From: Candidatus Aminicenantota bacterium
GTDB taxonomy: Bacteria > Acidobacteriota > Aminicenantia > Aminicenantales > Aminicenantaceae
Direction: 5' to 3'
Assembly (NCBI GenBank): GCA_004378665.1
Contig: SOIA01000213.1
Coordinates: 1-12,672, forward strand
DNA: 12,672 nucleotides
Part shown: piece after piece, positions 1-6,573 of the stretch
Numbering within the stretch: the stretch's first letter is position 1
Layout of the letters: every line of letters starts with the position of its first letter
Translations under genes and position numbers: made by a program
Notes under the pieces: generated by a model
The model's input: the letters and a program-made list of their open reading frames with translations, nothing else
Databases searched by the model: none
Told to the model about the DNA's origin: nothing

Positions 1-136
1 TTGTGTCTTTTTCGGATAAAATCGCCCCTGCTTATATGCAAGGGATGGCTTGAGATTCAAGATGAGGATTTTTCATTGGCAACAGCCCTCCCTCCATCAT
101 AATTGCTACCTAGAAAGAGTCGCTTAGATGGAAACT

Positions 137-183
137 AAACCGGAAATTTTTGCTTTGCACAAAACCGGAAGTTTTTGCTTTGC
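137..183. repeat. Tandem 22-nt direct repeat, period 25, upstream of the HU-like gene
   Basis: Two copies (137-158 and 162-183) share the layout aaaccggaa-(a/g)-tttttgctttgc and differ at one base (146 versus 171), separated by 3 nt (aca). The second copy ends 1 nt before a TTGACA box. The position just upstream of promoter-like elements suggests a regulatory or operator role, but it could equally be a copy of a dispersed genomic repeat. There are only two copies, so it is not a CRISPR array. Confidence 0.75.
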
Positions 184-184
184 G

Positions 185-238
185 TTGACAAATTAATAAT
201 TTATCTTGACATTTTATCTTCAATAAATTATTTATAAT
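185..238 (+). promoter_or_regulatory. Promoter-like region for the HU-like gene
   Basis: The very AT-rich stretch holds two TTGACA boxes (185-190 and 206-211) and a perfect TATAAT (233-238). The second TTGACA lies 21 nt from TATAAT, longer than the usual 16-18, so the exact -35/-10 pairing is unsure. The TATAAT is 27 nt before the ATG of the downstream gene, which would give a short leader. The elements are seen directly; their use as a promoter is inferred. Confidence 0.45.
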
Positions 239-265
239 TAGTCTATTAGCAATAAGGAAGCTTCG

Positions 266-535
266 ATGATTAAGAATGATATCGCCCTCGCAATCGAAAA
301 GAAGTCCGAATTCAACAGGGCAAAATCATTGCTGATCGTTGAGGCAATTCTCTCTTCCCTCAAAGAAGCTCTGGCCGATGAAGAGAAGATTGAAATCAGG
401 GGTTTTTCAAGCTTCAAAGTTGTCAAGAAAAAGACTGGCTTTGGCAGAGACATTCGGAGAAAGAGACAGATTAAAATCAAGAAAGGAAAAAGGATTAAAT
501 TCAGGCCTGGGCAGGATCTAAAGAACGTCACATAA
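266..535 (+). CDS. HU/IHF-family nucleoid DNA-binding protein
   Basis: The 89-residue product has the length and layout of HU/IHF proteins, small dimers that bend DNA and compact the nucleoid. An N-terminal helical half (residues 1-42) is followed by the family signature (IEIRGFSSF, 42-50), the beta-arm region (about 52-74) and the closing strand (FRPGQDLK, 79-86). The arm is unusually basic: residues 61-80 contain many Lys and Arg. The tip usually reading Gly-Arg-Asn-Pro is Gly-Arg-Asp-Ile (60-63), so the intercalating proline is replaced by isoleucine. The ATG has an AGGA ribosome site 7 nt upstream. The next gene on the same strand starts 58 nt after the stop, so the two may be co-transcribed. 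The family call is firm; which homologue (HU or IHF subunit) cannot be told. Confidence 0.9.
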   Translation: MIKNDIALAIEKKSEFNRAKSLLIVEAILSSLKEALADEEKIEIRGFSSFKVVKKKTGFGRDIRRKRQIKIKKGKRIKFRPGQDLKNVT

Positions 536-593
536 GTCAAAGTGCGATTCCCTCCTTTGACCCCTCCCTTTTTATCAATACAACACAGGAATC

Positions 594-1541
594 ATGAGTA
601 AATACACGATCAAGCCTCTTTCTCCAGATGAACTCAAGACTTATCCTCTTCATTCCAGGAAAAGCAAGGTAAACACCAAAAATTTTGCTTCTGTTTTGGC
701 GCCGAATAAAATTTTTTCACAGTTCGTGGACAGCCTCCCCGATATCCTGGCGGGAAAGGATTTTAAAGAATTCATATCTTTGCTGGGACAGGCTAAGAAA
801 AAAAATAAAGCCATTATCTTTGCTCTGGGGGCTCATGTGATCAAGGTCGGACTGAGCCCGGTTCTGATTGACTTAATGAGAGAAGGATGGATCACGGCTC
901 TGGCATTTAACGGCGCTGGAATTATTCATGATTTCGAGGTCGCTTTTTCCGGGCAGACTTCAGAAGATGTTGAGCTTCAGCTCAAGGACGGACGGTTTGG
1001 GATGGCACGCGAAACAGCTGAGATGTTGAATGAATCAATCAATTCGGGAATGGAGAGAGGCCTGGGATTAGGTGAGACTCTGGGAGAGATGGTCTCCGCG
1101 TCTGATTTTCCTTACAAGCAGATGAGCCTCCTGGCCGTTGCGTATGATTTGAACATCCCGGTCACAGTCCACGTCGCCATCGGAACGGATACGATCCACT
1201 TCCATCCCAAAACCAGGGGCGATGTTTTGGGAGAACTTTCTCTCAAGGATTTTTTCCTCCTCTGCGCATTATTGGAAAAGCTCGAAGGAGGAGGGATTTT
1301 TATGAATATCGGGTCAGCAGTGGTTCTTCCAGAAGTTTTTCTCAAAGCTTTATCTTTTGTCAGGAACAGGGGCCAGACTCTTGAGGATTTTACCACCGCT
1401 GTTTTTGATTTCATCCACCATTACAGGCCTCATCACAATGTGGTGAAAAGGCCCCATGGGAAAAAAGGGAAAGGATTCTATTTCATCGGCCATCATGAGC
1501 TTTTGATCCCACTTCTAGCCGCATCGTTGAAGTCGCTGTAA
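594..1541 (+). CDS. Deoxyhypusine-synthase-like protein of unknown function
   Basis: The 315-residue protein resembles the deoxyhypusine synthase fold, an NAD-dependent Rossmann-like enzyme that in eukaryotes and archaea transfers the aminobutyl group of spermidine to eIF5A/aIF5A. Matching regions by eye are GAHVIKVGLSPVLIDLM (79-95) with the NGAG turn (106-109), the IPVTVHVAIGTD strand (188-199), the GGGIFMNIGSAVVLP block (232-246) and the C-terminal GFYFIGHHELLIPLLAASL (294-312). The family's catalytic lysine, in a GGG-V-V-K-H-H context, has no obvious equivalent at 239-246. A histidine-rich stretch (IHHYRPHH, 274-281) precedes the C-terminal strand. Bacterial relatives are known with other roles, such as homospermidine synthase-like activity, so the substrate is open. 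AGGA sits just before the ATG. The gene is convergent with coaE, 15 nt away. No signal peptide is visible, so it is likely cytoplasmic. Confidence 0.6.
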   Translation: MSKYTIKPLSPDELKTYPLHSRKSKVNTKNFASVLAPNKIFSQFVDSLPDILAGKDFKEFISLLGQAKKKNKAIIFALGAHVIKVGLSPVLIDLMREGWITALAFNGAGIIHDFEVAFSGQTSEDVELQLKDGRFGMARETAEMLNESINSGMERGLGLGETLGEMVSASDFPYKQMSLLAVAYDLNIPVTVHVAIGTDTIHFHPKTRGDVLGELSLKDFFLLCALLEKLEGGGIFMNIGSAVVLPEVFLKALSFVRNRGQTLEDFTTAVFDFIHHYRPHHNVVKRPHGKKGKGFYFIGHHELLIPLLAASLKSL

Positions 1542-1556
1542 GACGCGACCCCATTT

Positions 1557-2177
1557 TTAGGGAGCGTGCTTCATTTCAAAGTCGATCACTAAATTTCTGT
1601 AAACACGTTCTGTTTGCTCCACTGTATCCTGGAGCGTTCCAGATGTATCGATTATATAATCTGCATATTTCAGCTTTTCTTCCGGCATCATTTGGCTTTC
1701 TAATTTCTGAACAGCCTCTTTATGACTGATCCGGTCTCTTCCCATTAATCTTTTGATTTGGACATCCTGACGGCAGTACACAACAATGACTTTATCGAAG
1801 AAATCCGTGAACCCGGCCTCAACGGTCAATGCCGCCTCAGAGACAAAAATATTGAAACGCCCTTCTTTTTCAAGCTTTTGAATCGTCTCTTTTTTCTTTT
1901 CATGAACAAGGGGATGGATAAGTTCGTTGAGAAAACGCTGTTCTTTCTTATCCGAGAAAATGATTTTCCCTAATCGGGACCGGTTTATTGTCTTGTCTTC
2001 GTTCAGTATTTTTTTGCCAAATTGAGCGACTATTTTTTTCCAGGCGGGTTTATCCGGTTCCATCAATTCATGGGCGATTCTATCGGCGTGATGGATGTAA
2101 CAGCCCACATCTCTCAGGATGTCGGCGATAACAGATTTTCCTGAAGCGATTCCACCTGTCAGGGCTACAGTCAACAT
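1557..2177 (-). CDS. coaE: Dephospho-CoA kinase
   Basis: This enzyme phosphorylates the 3'-hydroxyl of dephospho-CoA with ATP, the last step of coenzyme A synthesis, in the cytoplasm. The 206 residues match the family length. The P-loop GGIASGKS is at 8-15, the substrate-site Asp in HHADRIAHEL at 29-38, the conserved LIHPLVH at 86-92, and the lid-region motif KRLMGRDRIS at 142-151 followed by LESQM (159-163) and YADYIID (171-177). The segment usually reading 'PLLFE' is SEAALTVEAG (113-122), a mild divergence. GGAAG lies 7 nt before the ATG. A 123-nt gap separates it from the upstream PilZ gene on the same strand, so it may be read from that transcript or from its own weak promoter. I am confident of the assignment. 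Confidence 0.95.
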   Translation of the reverse strand: MLTVALTGGIASGKSVIADILRDVGCYIHHADRIAHELMEPDKPAWKKIVAQFGKKILNEDKTINRSRLGKIIFSDKKEQRFLNELIHPLVHEKKKETIQKLEKEGRFNIFVSEAALTVEAGFTDFFDKVIVVYCRQDVQIKRLMGRDRISHKEAVQKLESQMMPEEKLKYADYIIDTSGTLQDTVEQTERVYRNLVIDFEMKHAP

Positions 2178-2300
2178 CAGTATGCTTCCATCTAAGATAG
2201 GAAAGAAGCGAACACAAGAATCTTATTATGCTGAGGAAATATCATTTGTTGCTGGGTGGATTGAATTCAGTGCAAAATATATTCTAACAGTATCTCTTTC

Positions 2301-2708
2301 TTAATCCTCACTTAAAATCTCATATCTTTTTTCGAAGCGGATCGCAACACCCTGTCTTTTCTCCTTTTTATTGAGTTCTTCCAAGCGAACGGTCAGACCT
2401 CCAAGACAGAGCTTTAACTTTTGTTTTTTTTTGCCCAGTTCTTTGGGCATTTCGATGACCAGGTTGAGTTTCGAGCCGATGACGACACCCGAATCCAGAC
2501 AGAAATAGACTCCACTCGAGCTGATATTTTCGATCTCTGTATTTTCCTTGAACTTTTTTCCGCTGGGAAGTTTTCCAATAATTTTTGCTGAGAGAGGCAA
2601 ATCAAACCGCCATTCCCTTCGGCGGTTTACTTTTAATGGAGAAAGTTTTGATTTTTTTTGACCGGTTTTTTTTGAAGTTGTTTTCTTTGATGACGCGGTT
2701 TTTGTCAT
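2301..2708 (-). CDS. PilZ-domain protein, candidate c-di-GMP receptor
   Basis: The 135-residue product is a single PilZ domain after a basic N-terminal tail (residues 1-26, mostly Lys, Ser and Thr). PilZ domains bind cyclic-di-GMP through an RxxxR motif and a [D/N]xSxxG motif. Both are present: R30-R-E-W-R34 and N61-I-S-S-S-G66. The following strand block (LDSGVVIGSKLNLVIEMP, 71-88) is characteristic. I chose the ATG at 2708 because GAGGTGATC directly precedes it, a strong ribosome site. An in-frame TTG at 2738 overlaps the stop of the upstream gene and would add 10 residues but has no comparable site. It lies 26 nt downstream of the LuxR-type regulator, on the same transcript in all likelihood. 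What it controls (motility, surface structures, secretion) cannot be read from the sequence. Confidence 0.85.
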   Translation of the reverse strand: MTKTASSKKTTSKKTGQKKSKLSPLKVNRRREWRFDLPLSAKIIGKLPSGKKFKENTEIENISSSGVYFCLDSGVVIGSKLNLVIEMPKELGKKKQKLKLCLGGLTVRLEELNKKEKRQGVAIRFEKRYEILSED

Positions 2709-2734
2709 GATCACCTCTTCAGTTTCTTGATAGG

Positions 2735-3472
2735 TCAAAATAGGGCAGAATTGATGGCATAAAGAGCGAGCTGAAGTCTACTGTGCGTGTTGAGTTTGGC
2801 ATAGATGCTTTTGATATGGGACCGGACGGTATTTTTGCTGATGAAAAGAGCATCGGCAATCTCATCGTTGCTTTTTCCTTGGCCGATGAGTCTGAGAACC
2901 TGAAATTCTGTAGGTGTCAACTGGTCGAGTGTTTTCTCTTTTAAGTCCCTTCCGACAACTGAAATGATGCGGTCCATGATGCTGCTCATTTTATCACGGG
3001 GAAGCCAGATATCGCCTTTATACACGATTCGTATTGCGTCTGACAGCTGGTCTGATGGATCATTCAGATCAAAATATCCTCTAACTCCGGCATTCATGAG
3101 TCCCACGACTTCTTCATGAGAGGGAATATTTCCGAGGAGAAGCAGCTGAGATTTAGTCTTGGTCGTTGAGATTTCAATTATGGCTTTGCAGATCTCTCTG
3201 ATGTTGGGTAAAGGTTCAGAATTGGCAAAAACGATGACATTGGGGCTGAGATTTTTAATGGACTCGATGAAAGAGTCGATAGTGCTTTTTTCGATGTTCA
3301 CGACTTCAATATCAGAAGCTCTGTCCAATATCTTTAGAATTCCTGAGAGGATGAGATCCGATGTGCAGTAGAGGAGGGTGCTGATTTTATTGTCTTCTGG
3401 AGTTTTGACAGTTTCTTTTTTGGGTGCGGGTTTTTTCTTGGGTGACCCCTTGGATGATTTTGTGTTTTTCAT
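2735..3472 (-). CDS. NarL/LuxR-type regulator with a degenerate receiver domain
   Basis: The 245-residue protein has a basic tail (1-27, KKKPAP-type), a receiver-like domain (about 30-155) and a C-terminal LuxR helix-turn-helix (about 183-242). The HTH carries LTPTEFQVLRLIGQGKSNDE (185-204), ISKNTVRSHIKSIYAKL (211-227) and SRLQLALYA (231-239), all typical of DNA-binding NarL/FixJ regulators. The receiver keeps the fold signature (for example MNAGVRGYF, 126-134) but lacks the phosphorylation chemistry. The acidic pair near the N-terminus is Thr-Ser (37-38), the phospho-acceptor Asp is Ala83 (NVIVFANSEP, 78-87), and the conserved Lys after Gly-Tyr is replaced by Leu. It therefore probably does not act as a classic phospho-switch. 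It has its own promoter and leads into a PilZ gene 26 nt downstream. The regulator class is sure; signal and targets are unknown. Confidence 0.87.
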   Translation of the reverse strand: MKNTKSSKGSPKKKPAPKKETVKTPEDNKISTLLYCTSDLILSGILKILDRASDIEVVNIEKSTIDSFIESIKNLSPNVIVFANSEPLPNIREICKAIIEISTTKTKSQLLLLGNIPSHEEVVGLMNAGVRGYFDLNDPSDQLSDAIRIVYKGDIWLPRDKMSSIMDRIISVVGRDLKEKTLDQLTPTEFQVLRLIGQGKSNDEIADALFISKNTVRSHIKSIYAKLNTHSRLQLALYAINSALF

Positions 3473-3492
3473 TATCTTTTAATTTCAGGGAT

Positions 3493-3521
3493 ATGTTATA
3501 CAAAGAAATTTTTGTTGTCAA
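3493..3521 (-). promoter_or_regulatory. Sigma70-type promoter for the LuxR-type regulator
   Basis: Read on the minus strand, TTGACA (3521-3516) is followed after exactly 17 nt by TAACAT (3498-3493). The -35 is perfect and the -10 matches 4 of 6. Transcription would start near 3486, about 14 nt before the ATG at 3472. No strong Shine-Dalgarno is seen in that leader. Position and spacing make this a convincing vegetative promoter, independent of the PilZ-like gene upstream. Confidence 0.65.
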
Positions 3522-3647
3522 GGCAAGATTGGAAGAAGTCAGCTTTTTCAAACTTTATCTGGAGCTGCTCCTAAATACAGTTAATTGTATTCGGTGATTA
3601 GTTTTCAAAAATTTGGAAAGGCTCATGCAAGAGGAAAGGCGCAGAGA

Positions 3648-4037
3648 TTAGCTCTTTCTTGATAAAGGAACGGATCTGATCTTATAGATATTGTTCAAGC
3701 GGAGGATTATCAGTTGTTGTTTTGAGTCGTTTTGTTCGGCTTTAGCAAAACGGACGTTCCCTGATATCTCGACTTTGAGTTGGTTTTCGAGGAATAAAGT
3801 CTTTGGAATATCCAGTGACAGGTTTAGTTTTGAGCCGATGATTACCTTGGAATCGAGCTTAAAAATAGCTTCTTGGGAACTGAGGGAGATGAGTTCCGAG
3901 TATTCTTGGAATTCCTCCCCGACCGCATTGATTCCGGTTATCAAAGCTGGAAGAGAGAGCTCGAAGATTCGCTCTCTCTCCACTTCTTTGAAGGCACTTT
4001 GATAGGAGGATTCATTGAGTAATTTTTTTGCGTTCAT
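3648..4037 (-). CDS. PilZ-like protein with eroded c-di-GMP motifs
   Basis: The 129-residue protein is recognisably a relative of the PilZ protein at 2301-2708. Both share LDS-x-V-x-IGSKLNL (here 61-73) followed by an acidic residue, Ile or Met, and ProLys. The ligand motifs are lost: the RxxxR positions are occupied by Glu and Ile (ERERIF, 20-25), and the [D/N]xSxxG motif reads S51-L-S-S-Q-E56. It therefore probably no longer binds cyclic-di-GMP in the usual way and may be a partner, a structural PilZ or a diverging duplicate. The start codon is ATG with only a weak ribosome site. It lies upstream of the LuxR-type gene on the same strand with a 175-nt gap that holds that gene's promoter. It is divergent from proS. 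The family call rests mainly on similarity to its neighbour. Confidence 0.65.
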   Translation of the reverse strand: MNAKKLLNESSYQSAFKEVERERIFELSLPALITGINAVGEEFQEYSELISLSSQEAIFKLDSKVIIGSKLNLSLDIPKTLFLENQLKVEISGNVRFAKAEQNDSKQQLIILRLNNIYKIRSVPLSRKS

Positions 4038-4255
4038 TTTCAGGTTTCAAATTGTGTCATAGAGCTTCAAATCGTTCAATCGCTTTTATGGATGATTTGT
4101 TGGGTGATTTTTTCACATTTTTTCTCATCGAAAGAGGTTAGATGTGCGGTTAATTTTCTTTGATGATTACCTTGCACTTATCTGGGTGAAGCATGCGGCA
4201 GGGGGTTAGCCGGGATTTCCGCGATCACTGTTGAGGATGACAAAAATGGCTTTTC

Positions 4256-4284
4256 TTGACAAAAAAAAGAGCTGTATATAGAAT
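4256..4284 (+). promoter_or_regulatory. Sigma70-type promoter for proS
   Basis: TTGACA (4256-4261) and TAGAAT (4279-4284, 5 of 6 matches) are separated by 17 nt. Predicted initiation near 4291 leaves a leader of about 23 nt, too short for a T-box or other riboswitch. The ribosome site GGAG (4304-4307) sits 6 nt before the GTG start. This is the clearest promoter in the window. Confidence 0.75.
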
Positions 4285-4313
4285 GACCGAGAATTGAATC
4301 TGCGGAGAGAGAA

Positions 4314-5768
4314 GTGAGTCAGAACGAACGGTTTGTCAAAAAGATCACTCCTAAGAGTGTTGATTTTTCAAGATGGTATGTCGAAATGATTCAGAAAGCA
4401 GAACTGGCTGATTATGCTCCCATAAAGGGAATGATGATCATCCGGCCGTATGGGTTTGCGATCTGGGAGAACATTCAGAGTCTTCTCGATAGACGGATCA
4501 AAGAGTCCGGCCATGTGAATGCTTACTTTCCTCTTTTCATTCCTGAGGGATTTCTCCAGAAAGAGGCCGAGCACCTTGAGGGATTCGCGCCTGAAGTTGC
4601 CTGGGTGACCCATGGAGGGCAAGAAGAGCTGGAAGAGAGGCTGGCGGTGCGGCCCACTTCGGAAGCCATCATCGGCAACATGTACGCCAAGTGGATCAAA
4701 TCGTGGAGAGATTTGCCCGTTTTAATCAACCAGTGGGCCAATATCGTCCGTTGGGAAAAAGTCACAAGACCTTTTTTGAGGACGACAGAATTCCTATGGC
4801 AGGAAGGGCATACAGCTCATGAGACTTTGGAGGAAGCGCAGGAAGAGACATTGATGATCCTTTCGCTTTACAAAGAGTTCGTGGAGACAGAGCTCGCTAT
4901 CCCTGTGTTAACAGGGATAAAGTCAGAGAGAGAGAAATTTGCTGGAGCAATGAAGACCTATGCGATCGAAGCGCTGATGTCAGACGGAAAAGCGCTCCAG
5001 ATGGGAACATCCCATAACCTAGGTCAGAATTTTTCCAAAGTGTTTAACATCAGGTTTGAAGACCGAAACCAGAAGCTGCAGCATGTGTGGCAGACTTCGT
5101 GGGGAGCATCCACGCGCCTTGTCGGGGCCGTGATCATGGCTCATGGCGATGATTCAGGCCTTAAGATCCCACCCAGAATCGCACCCTTCCAAGTTGTTGT
5201 GATCCCCATTTCCATCGGGGAGTGGAAAAAGGATGTCCTTCCAGTGGCTCAAAAAATCGTGGATGAACTGAAGACAAGCGGGATTAGAGTCAAACTGGAT
5301 GAGAGAGAAGAGTTTACGCCTGGCTGGAAGTTCTCGGAGTGGGAGATGAGAGGAGTCCCTCTGAGGATGGAGATCGGTCCCAAAGATATAGAAAAGAAAC
5401 AGGTCATCGTTGTCCGAAGGGATACAGGGATTAAAGAGGCCTTGAATCAGGCGTCTCTCGATGAAAAAGTGAGGGGAATCCTCAAAGATATCCAGAAGAA
5501 CATGCTCGAGATGGCTATGCGGTTCCAGGAGGAAAACACCCACGAGGTGAAAGACTACGAGGAGTTTAAAGCCGTGATGGAGTCCAAGCGAGGATTTATC
5601 AAGACATCCTGGTGTGGTGATTCAGACTGTGAAGAGAAAATCAAGGATGAGACCATGGCGACCATCCGAGTCATCCCTCTCGAACAGGAAAAGAAAAAGG
5701 GACAGGAGAAGTGTATTCACTGCCGGAAACCGTCCGAAACTCTGGTTTATTTTGCCAGGGCCTATTGA
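4314..5768 (+). CDS. proS: Prolyl-tRNA synthetase, archaeal/eukaryotic type (type 3)
   Basis: It charges tRNA-Pro with proline using ATP in the cytoplasm. The 484 residues match the short type 3 form, which lacks the roughly 180-residue editing insertion of the E. coli type. Class II landmarks are visible: RPTSE (113-117), motif 2 with FLRTTEFLWQEGHTAHE (154-170), the GTSHNLGQNF substrate loop (231-240), and motif 3 with TRLVGAVIMAHGDDSGLKIPP (267-287). An anticodon-binding domain follows (about 290-395). The C-terminal domain has four cysteines (434, 439, 467, 470) set as a likely zinc site, and the chain ends in the typical Tyr (VYFARAY). The start is GTG with a good GGAG upstream. The gene has its own promoter; pcm follows after 142 nt. 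I am very confident. Confidence 0.97.
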   Translation: MSQNERFVKKITPKSVDFSRWYVEMIQKAELADYAPIKGMMIIRPYGFAIWENIQSLLDRRIKESGHVNAYFPLFIPEGFLQKEAEHLEGFAPEVAWVTHGGQEELEERLAVRPTSEAIIGNMYAKWIKSWRDLPVLINQWANIVRWEKVTRPFLRTTEFLWQEGHTAHETLEEAQEETLMILSLYKEFVETELAIPVLTGIKSEREKFAGAMKTYAIEALMSDGKALQMGTSHNLGQNFSKVFNIRFEDRNQKLQHVWQTSWGASTRLVGAVIMAHGDDSGLKIPPRIAPFQVVVIPISIGEWKKDVLPVAQKIVDELKTSGIRVKLDEREEFTPGWKFSEWEMRGVPLRMEIGPKDIEKKQVIVVRRDTGIKEALNQASLDEKVRGILKDIQKNMLEMAMRFQEENTHEVKDYEEFKAVMESKRGFIKTSWCGDSDCEEKIKDETMATIRVIPLEQEKKKGQEKCIHCRKPSETLVYFARAY

Positions 5769-5910
5769 TGGATTCTCATCAAAGGACATTAAAAAAAGCA
5801 AGAGGAAAAAGGGGATAGACAGACCACAAAATTTATCCGGTGCGTATCTCGTAGCTCATGAGACGTGCTTTTCTCGCTTCCAGTGAATCTGGTTCAGGTT
5901 TGGATCTCAA

Positions 5911-6543
5911 ATGAAGCATGATTTCGCCAGAAAAAGAGAAAGAATGGTTGAGACTCAGATCGAAGCCAGAGGAGTGAAAGACGATAAAGTTCTGGAAGCC
6001 ATGAGAAAGGTTCCCCGGCATCTGTTTGTTCCGGAAAACATGAAACTCTACGCCTATCGAGATGAGCCGCTCGTCATCGGGGAAGGACAGACGATCTCTC
6101 AGCCTTACATCGTTGCTTATATGACAGAGGCCCTTCAGCTTAAAGGCCATGAGCGGATTCTGGAAGTGGGAACCGGTTCTGGCTATCAAGCAGCGGTTTT
6201 GGCTGAGATCATCCAGGAGGTTTTCTCCGTTGAACTGTTGGAATCCCTCTCTTTAAAAGCGCAGGACACGCTGAAAAGACTCGGGTACAAGAATATTCAT
6301 TTTAGGATCGGAGATGGCACTCTGGGCTGGAAAGAGCGTGCACCTTATGATGCGATCATGGTTACGGCTGCGCCTGCGAAAGTGCCCAAAGCCCTGCAGG
6401 AACAGCTAACAATCGGAGGGAAAATGATCATCCCAGTGGGCGCTGCTTTTCAGGAACTTGTTCTTCTCACAAGAGAAAAAAGAAAGTACAAGAAGAAGAT
6501 ACTCCTTCCGGTCCGGTTTGTCCCCTTGATTTCGACACATTAA
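5911..6543 (+). CDS. pcm: Protein-L-isoaspartate O-methyltransferase
   Basis: This cytoplasmic repair enzyme uses S-adenosylmethionine to methylate isoaspartyl residues in damaged proteins so they can revert to aspartate. The 210-residue length is typical. Seen in order: the N-terminal RMVETQIEARGVKD (11-24), VPRHLFVP (34-41), the family signature GEGQTISQPYIVAYM (57-71), the SAM-binding loop ILEVGTGSGYQAAVLAE (83-99), the acidic end of the next strand (VELL, 107-110), and AIMVTAAPAKVP (148-159). An AGG-containing stretch lies upstream of the ATG but no strong ribosome site is seen. The DUF192 gene starts 30 nt after its stop, so the two are probably co-transcribed. Confidence 0.95.
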   Translation: MKHDFARKRERMVETQIEARGVKDDKVLEAMRKVPRHLFVPENMKLYAYRDEPLVIGEGQTISQPYIVAYMTEALQLKGHERILEVGTGSGYQAAVLAEIIQEVFSVELLESLSLKAQDTLKRLGYKNIHFRIGDGTLGWKERAPYDAIMVTAAPAKVPKALQEQLTIGGKMIIPVGAAFQELVLLTREKRKYKKKILLPVRFVPLISTH

Positions 6544-6573
6544 TCGGATAAAAATAAAGATAGAAGCAAGAAA

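Noticed and set aside
3..53. Possible C-terminal end of an upstream plus-strand gene (open frame ending TGA, tail reading IAPAYMQGMA)
   Set aside because: Only 16 codons are visible and another frame stays open to 102; chance cannot be excluded without the sequence to the left.
137..183. CRISPR array
   Set aside because: Only two repeats with a 3-nt spacer and no cas genes.
238..540. 100-codon open frame on the minus strand opposite the HU-like gene
   Set aside because: It mirrors a well-supported gene, has no family resemblance and no convincing ribosome site.
1543..1567. Inverted repeat (ACGC/GCGT with CCC/GGG inside) between the convergent ends of the DHS-like gene and coaE
   Set aside because: It overlaps the end of coaE and has no T-run on either side, so I do not call it a terminator.
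4038..4255. Possible riboswitch, T-box or hidden gene in the gap between the second PilZ-like gene and proS
   Set aside because: The proS promoter lies downstream of this stretch, leaving a leader of only about 23 nt; a locally GC-richer patch (about 4188-4235) gives no convincing fold, and no sizeable coding frame is seen. A -35/-10-like pair for the PilZ-like gene is too weak to call.
5835..5880. Hairpin-like sequence between proS and pcm
   Set aside because: The TCTC/GAGA pairing is short and interrupted, and the T-run is broken, so a terminator is not supported.
5614..5886. Open frame in another phase over the end of proS
   Set aside because: Composition is Arg/Lys/Ser-rich frame-shift noise over a conserved zinc-binding region of proS; no ribosome site.
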